From: Liquorilactobacillus cacaonum DSM 21116
Lineage (GTDB): Bacteria > Bacillota > Bacilli > Lactobacillales > Lactobacillaceae
Length of the DNA: 64,000 nucleotides
Direction: 5' to 3'
Assembly: GCF_001436735.1 (NCBI RefSeq)
Contig: NZ_AYZE01000014.1
Location: 63,409 to 127,408, forward strand
The notes beneath the pieces were generated by a model, which was not told the DNA's origin, did no database searches, and saw only the letters and a program-made list of their open reading frames with translations. Both the position numbers and the translations under genes were made by a program. The first letter of the stretch is position 1. Each line of letters opens with the position of its first letter. Positions 53,907 to 62,107 of this stretch are shown one piece after another.

Positions 53907-54560
53907 ATGAAAATTGCACCATCAATTTTAAGTGCAGATTTTGCAAATTTAAGAAAAGATATTGAAATGTCGGAAAAAGCCGGTGCAGAATATTTGCATA
54001 TCGACATAATGGATGGTCATTTTGTACCGAATCTTTCATTTGGGGAGCCTATTTTGAAAGCAGTTCGACCATATTCTAATCAAATTTTTGATTGTCATTT
54101 AATGGTTGAGAATCCAGAAGATTATATTGTGCCTATGGCTGAAGCTGGTGCAGATATTATTGGTGTTCATTATGAATCAACACCGCATATCTACCGTGTT
54201 TTACAAAAAATAAAGGAGGTAGGTTGTAAAGCAGAAGTTGTTCTTAATCCTGGAACTCCAATTGAAGTGCTAACTGACATATTAGCTTTTGTAGATGCTG
54301 TTTTAGTAATGACTGTTAATCCTGGCTTTGGAGGCCAAAAATTTTTACCAAATATGATTGGGAAGATTCAAAGATTAAGTCAAGTTAAGACAGAGCAAAA
54401 ATTGGATTTTGAAATTGAAGTTGACGGTGGGATTAATGAACAGACAATTCAAGAATGTCAAAAAGCGGGAGCTACGGTAGCAGTTGCAGGTTCTTACATC
54501 TTTAATGATAGCAACCCAATGAACAAAATTAAGGTATTACACAAAGTTACGGGGGATTAA
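53907..54560 (+). CDS. rpe: Ribulose-phosphate 3-epimerase
   Basis: A 217-residue TIM-barrel enzyme of the pentose phosphate pathway. APSILSADFANL, HIDIMDGHFVPN (metal His and Asp), NPGFGGQ and EVDGGI are all present. It lies 9 nt after rsgA, as in related genomes. Confidence 0.96.
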   Translation: MKIAPSILSADFANLRKDIEMSEKAGAEYLHIDIMDGHFVPNLSFGEPILKAVRPYSNQIFDCHLMVENPEDYIVPMAEAGADIIGVHYESTPHIYRVLQKIKEVGCKAEVVLNPGTPIEVLTDILAFVDAVLVMTVNPGFGGQKFLPNMIGKIQRLSQVKTEQKLDFEIEVDGGINEQTIQECQKAGATVAVAGSYIFNDSNPMNKIKVLHKVTGD

Positions 54561-54565
54561 TTAAA

Positions 54566-55213
54566 ATGGAGATAAATTTATTAGTGGGTGGACCTAGCAG
54601 TGAATGGCCAAGTAATTTGTTTAAGAATGCTGATAAAAAGGTATGGGTCGGGGCTGATCGAGGTGCATTATGGCTGATAAAAAATGGTATTCATCCAACG
54701 ATTGCGATTGGAGATTTTGATTCTTCATCTGTGGAGGAACGTAATTTAATTAACCAAAATAGTCAAAAGGTATATACAGCAAAGCCAGAAAAAGATGATA
54801 CGGATACAGAACTTGCACTTAAAATTATTTTTCAAAGTTTTGAAAAAATTAGTCGCATAAATATATTTGGGGCAACTGGTGGTAGAATCGATCATCTTTT
54901 GGCTAATTTATTTTTTGTTTTACGTAGTCCCTTTTGTGATTACACGGATAAAATTTTTATTTTTGATCGCTTTAATACTATAAATTTTTTTAAACCGGGA
55001 AGCTATATGCTCCAAAAAGAAGAAGATAAAAAATATTTGGCATTTGTTCCATTGACGACTGTAAAAAAATTAACTTTAATAGACGAGAAGTATCAGCTTA
55101 GTCAGAAAGATTTTAATTTTCCAGTCTCGTTAGCGAGCAATGAATTTATAGGTGAAACTGGAAGTTTTAGCTTTGAAACTGGAATTGTTTGTGTAATTCA
55201 AAGCAAAGATTAA
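54566..55213 (+). CDS. thiN: Thiamine diphosphokinase
   Basis: A 215-residue enzyme converting thiamine to thiamine diphosphate. WVGADRGALWLIKNGIHPTIAIGDFDS and KDDTDTELAL are the catalytic and Mg-binding segments. Located 5 nt after rpe, closing the cluster with a terminator. No TPP riboswitch is visible upstream of the cluster. Confidence 0.93.
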   Translation: MEINLLVGGPSSEWPSNLFKNADKKVWVGADRGALWLIKNGIHPTIAIGDFDSSSVEERNLINQNSQKVYTAKPEKDDTDTELALKIIFQSFEKISRINIFGATGGRIDHLLANLFFVLRSPFCDYTDKIFIFDRFNTINFFKPGSYMLQKEEDKKYLAFVPLTTVKKLTLIDEKYQLSQKDFNFPVSLASNEFIGETGSFSFETGIVCVIQSKD

Positions 55214-55247
55214 ATTTTAAAAGAATCAATTTGTTATCAAAAAAAGA

Positions 55248-55275
55248 GCCTGAGGTTTCCCTCAGACTTTTTTTA
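55248..55275 (+). terminator. Terminator after thiN
   Basis: CCTGAGG and CCTCAG stem with a TTTC loop; seven T follow. A-rich sequence on the other side may let it also serve rpmB from the minus strand. Confidence 0.9.
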
Positions 55276-55320
55276 TGTGTATTAGCTTCAATTTGATTCT
55301 TAATACACAATGATAAATTA

Positions 55321-55506
55321 TTAAACTCGAGTAACTTTGCCAGATTTCAACGCACGAGCTGAAACCCAAACTCTTTTAGGCTTACCGTCAATCAAGATAC
55401 GAACCTTTTGAAGGTTTGGTTTCCATGAACGGTTTGTTTGGTTTAAAGCATGTGAACGTTTCTTTCCGAAAGTTGTTTTGCGGCCAGTAATAAAGTCTTT
55501 TGCCAA
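55321..55506 (-). CDS. rpmB: 50S ribosomal protein L28
   Basis: A 61-residue protein on the minus strand. [25 protein letters not shown] and [15 protein letters not shown] are characteristic. AAAGGAGG precedes a TTG start. It stands opposite to neighbours, divergent from yloU, as in many Firmicutes. Confidence 0.95.
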   Translation of the reverse strand: MAKDFITGRKTTFGKKRSHALNQTNRSWKPNLQKVRILIDGKPKRVWVSARALKSGKVTRV

Positions 55507-55739
55507 TATAATTTCCTCCTTTAATGATAGGATTCAAAGCATACGTACTGCTTACTCACTAAATTAAGTTATCATAATTAGCGTTTGATTGCAAGGATTT
55601 TCTGTAAAGTAAAATAACTTGGCAGATAAATCAAGTACTTTGATTGAAATCGAGGCAATCATGCGGTATAGTGATTTGGTATATTTTATGATAGAATATC
55701 AATAGTAATTGTGTGTAAAATTAAGGAGGCTATTTTTTT

Positions 55740-56102
55740 ATGGCTGTAAAAATAAGAACGCAATTTGGCAACATTGATATCAACAATGATGTAATTGCAA
55801 CAGTTGTTGGTGGCGCTGCAACTGAAATATTTGGAATCGTTGGAATGGCAAGTAAAAATCAAATAAGAGACAATTTAAATGAGATTTTAAAGCGCGACAA
55901 TTACTCAAAAGGAGTTATTGTACGCCAAGAAGATGATAAAGTTGCAGTTGATGTATATATAATTGTTGGTTATGGGACTAAAATTTCTGAAGTTTGCCGT
56001 AATGTTCAAGATAAAGTTAAATATAATTTGGAAACCATGCTAGGAATAACAGCTAATTCAGTTAATGTTTATGTGCAAGGTGTACGAGTGATTGAAGAGT
56101 AG
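55740..56102 (+). CDS. yloU: Asp23/Gls24 family protein YloU
   Basis: A 120-residue cytoplasmic protein with the Asp23 domain (GNIDINNDVIATVVGGAATEIFGIVGMAS and VYIIVGYGTKI). Members are linked to envelope stress responses. AAGGAGG precedes the ATG. The DAK2 gene follows after 35 nt. Confidence 0.9.
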   Translation: MAVKIRTQFGNIDINNDVIATVVGGAATEIFGIVGMASKNQIRDNLNEILKRDNYSKGVIVRQEDDKVAVDVYIIVGYGTKISEVCRNVQDKVKYNLETMLGITANSVNVYVQGVRVIEE

Positions 56103-56137
56103 TTAAGTTATTGTGGGGGCCAAGGAGGATAATTGAT

Positions 56138-57826
56138 TTGAAAGTCACAGAGATAACTGAAACGCACTTTAGGAAAATGGTGGCGGTCAGTTCAAAGAGA
56201 TTGAGTAATAATGCTGAATTTATAAACTCGTTAAATGTTTTTCCTGTTCCAGATGGAGATACCGGAACGAATATGAGTCTTTCTTTTACTAGTGGAGCAA
56301 AGTATGTTTCAGAGTCTACGGCTAGTAGTGTGGGCGCATTGACTGTTTCCTTAGCAAAAGGATTGTTAATGGGTGCTCGGGGTAATTCTGGAGTGATTCT
56401 ATCACAAATATTTCGAGGGTTTTATAAGAGCGCAGAAAAGAAAGAAAGTTTAAATGCTAATGATTTAGCTACTGCATTAACTACAGGGGTTGAAACAGCA
56501 TACAAAGCAGTTATGAAGCCAACCGAAGGAACTATTTTAACGGTTGCAAGAGAAGCGGCTAAAGCTGCCAAAAAAGCAGCTAGTCAAAGCGATGATACGG
56601 TCGTTGTGATGGAGGCAGCATACGAAGCTGCTAAAAAAGCACTCGCAAGCACTCCGGATTTGCTACCAGTTTTAAAAGAAGTTGGTGTAGTTGATTCTGG
56701 AGGCCAAGGGCTTACTTTTGTATATGAAGGCTTTTTTGATGCACTCTCAGGTAATGAACGGGCTAATGACGATTCTCATCAGCCTAGTGTTGAAGAAATG
56801 GAAGAGATGGTTAACGCTGAACATCATAAGAGTGTTCAAAGTCAACTTAATACTGAGGATATCAAGTACGGATATTGTACTGAAATAATGGTTAAACTTG
56901 GTGCTGGAAGATTAGTTGATTCAGAATTTGATTACGAAAAATTTAGAAATCATTTAAATGAAATTGGCGATTCACTTCTTGTAGTTGCAGATGAAGAAAT
57001 CGTGAAAGTTCATGTGCATACTGAACAACCTGGTAGTGTAATGACGTATGGGCAACATTTTGGGTCTCTAATCAAAGTCAAAGTTGACAATATGCGGTTA
57101 CAGCATGAAACAATTTTAGAACACGATAATGAAGAAACCAAAAATGAAGTAGTTGCAGCAGAAAATGTTGGGGATTACGGAATTATTGCGATAGCTTCTG
57201 GTGCAGGATTGACTAACTTGTTCAAAAGTTTAGGAGCAACTTATGTTTTGAGTGGTGGTCAGACAATGAATCCAAGTACGCAGGATATTGTGGATGCGAT
57301 TGAAGAAATAAAAGCAAAAAAAGTGATAATTTTACCAAACAATAAAAATATTTTTCTAGCTGCACAACAAGCTGCAAAAGTAGTGAATATACCAGCTGAA
57401 GTTGTGGCTAGTAGGACAATTGCTCAAGGAATGACGGCATTAATTGCATTTAATCCTGATGAAGAAATAGAAGAAAATGTAGAAAATATGTCTAATGAAA
57501 TGGACTCAGTAAAATCCGGTCAAGTCACAATTGCTGTTCGTGATACTACGATTGAAGGTATCAAGATAAAAAAAGATGATTATATGGGAATTATTGATGG
57601 GAAAATCGAATTAACAAATGTTGATAGAGTTACGGTTGCTATTCAAATGGTTGAAAAGATGCTTGATGGAGATAGTGAGATTGTCACAATAATTGTGGGG
57701 CAAGAAGGAACACTTGATCAGGCAGAAAGTATTAAATCTGCAATTTTGGATATTGATGAAGACCTAGAGATTGAAATTCATCAAGGAGATCAACCAGTAT
57801 ATCCATATCTTATTTCTGTTGAATAA
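56138..57826 (+). CDS. yloV: DAK2-domain protein, fatty acid kinase FakA/YloV-like
   Basis: A 562-residue protein. The N-terminal DAK2 ATP-binding domain has FPVPDGDTGTNM and LLMGARGNSGVILSQIFRG; the middle and C-terminal domains resemble FakA, which phosphorylates FakB-bound fatty acids. A nearby plsX and acpP support a lipid role. TTG 56138 is 9 nt after AGGAGG; an in-frame TTG at 56111 lies before that site. Confidence 0.9.
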   Translation: MKVTEITETHFRKMVAVSSKRLSNNAEFINSLNVFPVPDGDTGTNMSLSFTSGAKYVSESTASSVGALTVSLAKGLLMGARGNSGVILSQIFRGFYKSAEKKESLNANDLATALTTGVETAYKAVMKPTEGTILTVAREAAKAAKKAASQSDDTVVVMEAAYEAAKKALASTPDLLPVLKEVGVVDSGGQGLTFVYEGFFDALSGNERANDDSHQPSVEEMEEMVNAEHHKSVQSQLNTEDIKYGYCTEIMVKLGAGRLVDSEFDYEKFRNHLNEIGDSLLVVADEEIVKVHVHTEQPGSVMTYGQHFGSLIKVKVDNMRLQHETILEHDNEETKNEVVAAENVGDYGIIAIASGAGLTNLFKSLGATYVLSGGQTMNPSTQDIVDAIEEIKAKKVIILPNNKNIFLAAQQAAKVVNIPAEVVASRTIAQGMTALIAFNPDEEIEENVENMSNEMDSVKSGQVTIAVRDTTIEGIKIKKDDYMGIIDGKIELTNVDRVTVAIQMVEKMLDGDSEIVTIIVGQEGTLDQAESIKSAILDIDEDLEIEIHQGDQPVYPYLISVE

Positions 57827-57839
57827 TAAAGTGTACTGT

Positions 57840-57880
57840 AATCTGATTAATTCTGTTTTTGAGAATTGATCAGATTTTTA
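57840..57880 (+). terminator. Terminator after yloV
   Basis: AATCTGATTAATTCT pairs with AGAATTGATCAGATT (15 bp with one G-T pair) around a 7-nt loop, followed by T. recG starts soon after, so it may be partial. Confidence 0.85.
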
Positions 57881-57905
57881 ATTCATTAGGATAGAAGGGA
57901 AGCAA

Positions 57906-59945
57906 ATGTCGAAGAATTTAAATGATTCTGTTGCTGTGTTGACTGGCGTTGGTCCAAAAAAAGTAGCGGCACTAAACAAATTAGGAATAAATTCAATTGA
58001 AGATTTATTAACAGCATTCCCATTTAGATATGATGATTTTGCTACACGTAAATTGTCTGAGATTAGTGATCAAGAAAAAGTAGCATTGAAAGGAACTGTT
58101 GCAACTGAACCGGTATTAAGTCGTTTTGGGCGCCAAAAAAATCGGTTGAATTTTAGATTTTTAATTGACCATGATGTAATTATGGTATCTTTCTTCAATC
58201 AAAGTTACTTGCAATCCAAAATAGAGTTGGGGAAAAATCTGATAGTTTATGGCAAATGGAATCATAAGAGACAAAGTTTGGCAGGTATCAAAATTCTTTC
58301 GCAGGAAGCAAATACTGAATTGGGTGGAGTTTATCGTTCCTCAAAAGATTTAAAACAATCCCAAGTAAAAAAAATAGTTGAAGTTGCATATAATGAATAT
58401 GCTGATGTAATTGTCGATGTAGTTCCTCAAAGCATAATGACAAAATATCGCTTGTTGCCTCGTAAAGAAGTTATTCGAGAGATACATTTTCCAACTAATC
58501 AAAAAGCTGCTAAATTAGCACGACGAAGCGGCACATTTGAAGAGTTCTTTTTATTTCAAGCAAGATTGCAATATATTAAAGAGAATCAAAGTATTAATCA
58601 AGGTAAAAAAATAGAGTATGATTTAAAAAAGGTAAAAAATTTTATTGCACAGTTACCTTTTGAATTGACTACAGCGCAAAAAAAAGTTGTCAATGAAATC
58701 TGTCATGATCTTCATTCAAAAAATCATATGAATAGATTGTTGCAAGGGGATGTTGGATCTGGGAAAACAATTGTTGCAGCAATTATAATGTATGCGGCTG
58801 TTACAGCAGGTGTGCAAGCAGCTATGATGGTGCCCACTGAAATTTTAGCACAACAACATGCTAAAAAATTGTCAGAGTTATTTGAACCGTTTGGAGTGAA
58901 TGTTGCATTATTGACAAGTTCAACTGTTTCTAAAGTTGCTCGAAGAAGAGAATTATTACGTAATCTGAATAATGGAGTAGTTAACATTGTCATTGGAACA
59001 CATGCTTTGATTCAACCAGACATTGTATTTCAAAATTTAGGATTAGTTGTGACTGATGAACAGCACCGATTTGGGGTTGGACAGCGTCAAATTTTAAGGG
59101 AAAAAGGAAGTACCTCGGATGTATTAATGATGACTGCCACACCAATTCCCAGAACCTTAGCGTTAACAACATATGGAGAGATGGATGTTTCAACAATTAA
59201 TGAGTTACCAAAAGGTCGTAAAGCAATTCGAACGCAGTGGCTTAAGGATAATCAAATGATGTCAGCTTTTGAATTTATCGAACGCGAGTTAAGGAATCAT
59301 GCACAAGTTTATATTGTAAGTCCATTAATTGAAGAGTCTGAAGTAATGGACTTAAAAAATGCCGAGGAAATATATAAAAAAACAAGTGATTATTTTGACT
59401 CGAGATATCATGTTGGGCTACTTCATGGTAGAATGAATAGTAATGAAAAAGAAAATATAATGTTAGACTTTAAGGAACATGCAATCGATATACTGGTTTC
59501 TACTACTGTTATCGAAGTAGGTGTCGATGTGCCAAATGCTACTATTATGCTTATTCTTGATGCTGATCGATTTGGATTAGCTCAGTTGCACCAATTACGT
59601 GGAAGAGTTGGTCGAGGCGATAAACAGTCCTATTGTTTGTTAGTTGCAAGTCCTAAAAATGAATATGGGATTGCTAGGATGCAAGTCATGATTAATACAA
59701 ATGACGGTTTTGAAATTGCTCAAAAAGATTTAGAGCTTCGAGGACAAGGTGATATTTTGGGTAATAAACAATCTGGAATTCCAGATTTCAAATTAGGAGA
59801 CCCAATTGCAGATTTAAGAATATTGCAAATTGCAAAAGAAGAAGCACATCAGGTAGTTAGTGCTGAGGATTTCAAACAAAAAAAAGAAAACGAAGAACTA
59901 ATGAAGTATTTAAACCAAACTCTGTTAGAAAATTCATTTGATTAA
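57906..59945 (+). CDS. recG: ATP-dependent DNA helicase RecG
   Basis: A 679-residue branch-migration helicase: an N-terminal wedge OB domain (about 60-150), Walker [31 protein letters not shown] and QLRGRVGRG. It remodels stalled forks and works with PriA encoded nearby. Followed after 14 nt by plsX; fapR, usually between them in Bacillus, is absent. Confidence 0.96.
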   Translation: MSKNLNDSVAVLTGVGPKKVAALNKLGINSIEDLLTAFPFRYDDFATRKLSEISDQEKVALKGTVATEPVLSRFGRQKNRLNFRFLIDHDVIMVSFFNQSYLQSKIELGKNLIVYGKWNHKRQSLAGIKILSQEANTELGGVYRSSKDLKQSQVKKIVEVAYNEYADVIVDVVPQSIMTKYRLLPRKEVIREIHFPTNQKAAKLARRSGTFEEFFLFQARLQYIKENQSINQGKKIEYDLKKVKNFIAQLPFELTTAQKKVVNEICHDLHSKNHMNRLLQGDVGSGKTIVAAIIMYAAVTAGVQAAMMVPTEILAQQHAKKLSELFEPFGVNVALLTSSTVSKVARRRELLRNLNNGVVNIVIGTHALIQPDIVFQNLGLVVTDEQHRFGVGQRQILREKGSTSDVLMMTATPIPRTLALTTYGEMDVSTINELPKGRKAIRTQWLKDNQMMSAFEFIERELRNHAQVYIVSPLIEESEVMDLKNAEEIYKKTSDYFDSRYHVGLLHGRMNSNEKENIMLDFKEHAIDILVSTTVIEVGVDVPNATIMLILDADRFGLAQLHQLRGRVGRGDKQSYCLLVASPKNEYGIARMQVMINTNDGFEIAQKDLELRGQGDILGNKQSGIPDFKLGDPIADLRILQIAKEEAHQVVSAEDFKQKKENEELMKYLNQTLLENSFD

Positions 59946-59959
59946 AAGGGATGAAGTTA

Positions 59960-60985
59960 ATGAAAATTGCAGTTGATGCTATGGGTGGGGATAATGCGCC
60001 TAGAACCGTTGTTGAAGGGGTAGAACTTGCTCGAAATGAATATAGTGATCTCGAGTTTAACCTCTATGGTAATGAAAAGGAAATAAGAAAATTTTTAAAA
60101 AATGAATCAAGAATTAATATTATTCATACCGATGAAAAAATAGATATGAATGATGAGCCAGTACGAGCTGTTCGTCAGAAAAAAAATGCGTCTATGGTTT
60201 TGGCTGCTAAAGCTGTTAAAGAGGGTCAAGCAGATGCTGTTTTTTCGTGTGGGAATACTGGGGCGTTATTAACGGCTGGATTATTAATAGTAGGAAGAAT
60301 TAAGGGAATTAGCCGACCTGGGTTACTATCTACGTTACCAATGATTTCAAAAGCACAAGGAGCTTTTAACCTTTTGGATAGTGGGGCAAATGCAGAAAAT
60401 AAAGCTGAACATCTTTATCAATATGCAATTCTTGGAAAATATTATGCACAAAAAATTAGAGGAATCGAAAACCCAAGAATAGGATTATTAAATAACGGAA
60501 CGGAAGAGCATAAAGGAAGTAAAACTACACAGGAAGCTTACCAACTTTTAAAAGCTGATAAGGAATTGAACTTTGTGGGCAATGTTGAATCAAATGCAAT
60601 TCTAAAAGATGTTGCTGATGTGGTAGTTGCTGATGGATTCACTGGAAATGCGGTCTTAAAAGCAATTGAGGGGACTGCTTCTGCCACATTGCATCTTTTG
60701 AAGGACTCAATAATGAACAGTGGTTTGAAAGGTAAACTAGGTGCTTTGCTGTTAAAAAGCACCTTTGGTGAACTTAAAAATAAAATGAATCAATCTCAAT
60801 ATGGTGGTGCTGTATTGCTTGGTGTTAAGGCCCCAGTTGTAAAAGCTCATGGGTCAAGTGATAGTGAGACTGTTTACTACACATTAAAACAAATTCATAA
60901 AATGTTAGAAGAAAAGATGATTCCGGATTTAGTTGCGTATTTCGAAGAAGAAGCAATTAAAAAAGTGGATAATTTGGAGGAATAG
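59960..60985 (+). CDS. plsX: Phosphate acyltransferase PlsX
   Basis: A 341-residue enzyme making acyl-phosphate from acyl-ACP for phospholipid synthesis. [23 protein letters not shown] and [11 protein letters not shown] are typical. ATG 59960 has 9-nt spacing from AAAGGG; an ATG at 59951 abuts it. acpP follows after 3 nt. Confidence 0.95.
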   Translation: MKIAVDAMGGDNAPRTVVEGVELARNEYSDLEFNLYGNEKEIRKFLKNESRINIIHTDEKIDMNDEPVRAVRQKKNASMVLAAKAVKEGQADAVFSCGNTGALLTAGLLIVGRIKGISRPGLLSTLPMISKAQGAFNLLDSGANAENKAEHLYQYAILGKYYAQKIRGIENPRIGLLNNGTEEHKGSKTTQEAYQLLKADKELNFVGNVESNAILKDVADVVVADGFTGNAVLKAIEGTASATLHLLKDSIMNSGLKGKLGALLLKSTFGELKNKMNQSQYGGAVLLGVKAPVVKAHGSSDSETVYYTLKQIHKMLEEKMIPDLVAYFEEEAIKKVDNLEE

Positions 60986-60988
60986 GCG

Positions 60989-61228
60989 ATGACAGAAAAA
61001 GAAATTTATACTAAAATAGTAAAAATTATTAATGAGCGATTTGATGTTGCTGAAGAAAAAATCACACCAGAATTGAATTTTTCAAAAGATTTAAATGCAG
61101 ATTCGATTGATATTGTAGAATTTGTACTTGAACTTGAAGATACATTTTCTGCTGAAATTCCTGATGAAGATGCAGAAAAATTATATACTGTCGCTGATGC
61201 AGTAAAATATATTGCAAATCATCAATAA
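60989..61228 (+). CDS. acpP: Acyl carrier protein
   Basis: A 79-residue acidic helical protein. LNADSIDIVEFVLELED carries Ser39 for the phosphopantetheine arm. A lactobacillus may have a second ACP in its fab cluster, so the partner of this copy may be mainly PlsX. The GGAGG site lies in the plsX end. Confidence 0.95.
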   Translation: MTEKEIYTKIVKIINERFDVAEEKITPELNFSKDLNADSIDIVEFVLELEDTFSAEIPDEDAEKLYTVADAVKYIANHQ

Positions 61229-61249
61229 AAATTAAAATGTTAGAATTTG

Positions 61250-61308
61250 TAAGAGATAGGTTGCGCCAGAAAAAGAGACTGGTTGGTAATCTATTTTTTT
61301 TAAATTAG
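61250..61308 (+). terminator. Possible weak terminator after acpP
   Basis: An imperfect stem with CCAG/CTGG and outer ATAG/CTAT pairing, followed by eight T. The T run is strong, the stem irregular. Confidence 0.5.
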
Positions 61309-61319
61309 TTAGTCAAATT

Positions 61320-61348
61320 TTGTTTAGAGAGAGTTGTAAGGGTATAAT
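61320..61348 (+). promoter_or_regulatory. Promoter of rnc-smc
   Basis: TTGTTT, 17 bases and a perfect TATAAT, 33 bases before the rnc start. Confidence 0.75.
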
Positions 61349-61381
61349 AAAACGTGATAATAAAAAAGGAGTAGACAATAA

Positions 61382-62071
61382 TTGATAATTGGATTAATAC
61401 AAAAATTAAAAATGGATTTTGGAATTGATTTTAAAGATGCAGAATTACTCGATGAGGCATTTACGCATGCTTCATACGTTAATGAACACCCACGAGAACA
61501 TCTTAAATATTATGAGCGAATTGAGTTTTTAGGAGATGCTGTTATGCAATTATGTGTCTCTGAATATCTGTATCGTCGTTATCCTGGAATGCCCGAAGGA
61601 AAACTGTCACGCTTACGTGCGGCAATGGTGTGTGAGGATAGTTTTAGCAAATTTGCCAAAGAGTGTAATTTTGATGAATATATTAGATTAGGAAAAGGTG
61701 AAGAAAAAGCAAACGCAAGGCAAAGGCCAGCATTATTATGTGACATTTTCGAAGCTTTTATTGGTGCCTTGTACCAAGATCAAGGCAAAAAGATAGTAGA
61801 ATCCTTTATTGCTAAAGTTGTTTTTCCTAAGTTAGATCTCGGCTGGTTTGATCATTTGTTAGATCATAAGACTGAATTGCAAGAATTATTGCAAGAAAAA
61901 GGGGAAGTTACGATTACCTATGATGAGGTTAAAAATCTCGGGCCAGAGCATAATAGAATGTATACTATGACAGTTAGTGCAGATGGCAAGGTCTTAGGAA
62001 AAGGTAATGGACACTCAAAGAAAGAAGCTGAACAAGCAGCTGCAAATGTTGCATTAAAAACTCTGAAGTAA
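61382..62071 (+). CDS. rnc: Ribonuclease III
   Basis: A 229-residue dsRNA endonuclease. The N-terminal catalytic domain has YERIEFLGDAVMQL and CDIFEAFIGALYQD; the C-terminal dsRNA-binding domain runs from about 157 (KTELQELLQEKG) to GHSKKEAEQAAA. TTG start about 10 nt after AAGGAG. smc follows after 36 nt. Confidence 0.95.
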   Translation: MIIGLIQKLKMDFGIDFKDAELLDEAFTHASYVNEHPREHLKYYERIEFLGDAVMQLCVSEYLYRRYPGMPEGKLSRLRAAMVCEDSFSKFAKECNFDEYIRLGKGEEKANARQRPALLCDIFEAFIGALYQDQGKKIVESFIAKVVFPKLDLGWFDHLLDHKTELQELLQEKGEVTITYDEVKNLGPEHNRMYTMTVSADGKVLGKGNGHSKKEAEQAAANVALKTLK

Positions 62072-62107
62072 TGTACATTTAGTAAAGAAGTAAAGGAGCA
62101 GTGATGT

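Noticed and set aside
55248-55275. CCTGAGG resembling a thi-box CTGAGA
   Set aside because: It is the stem of a terminator after thiN, not a 5' leader.
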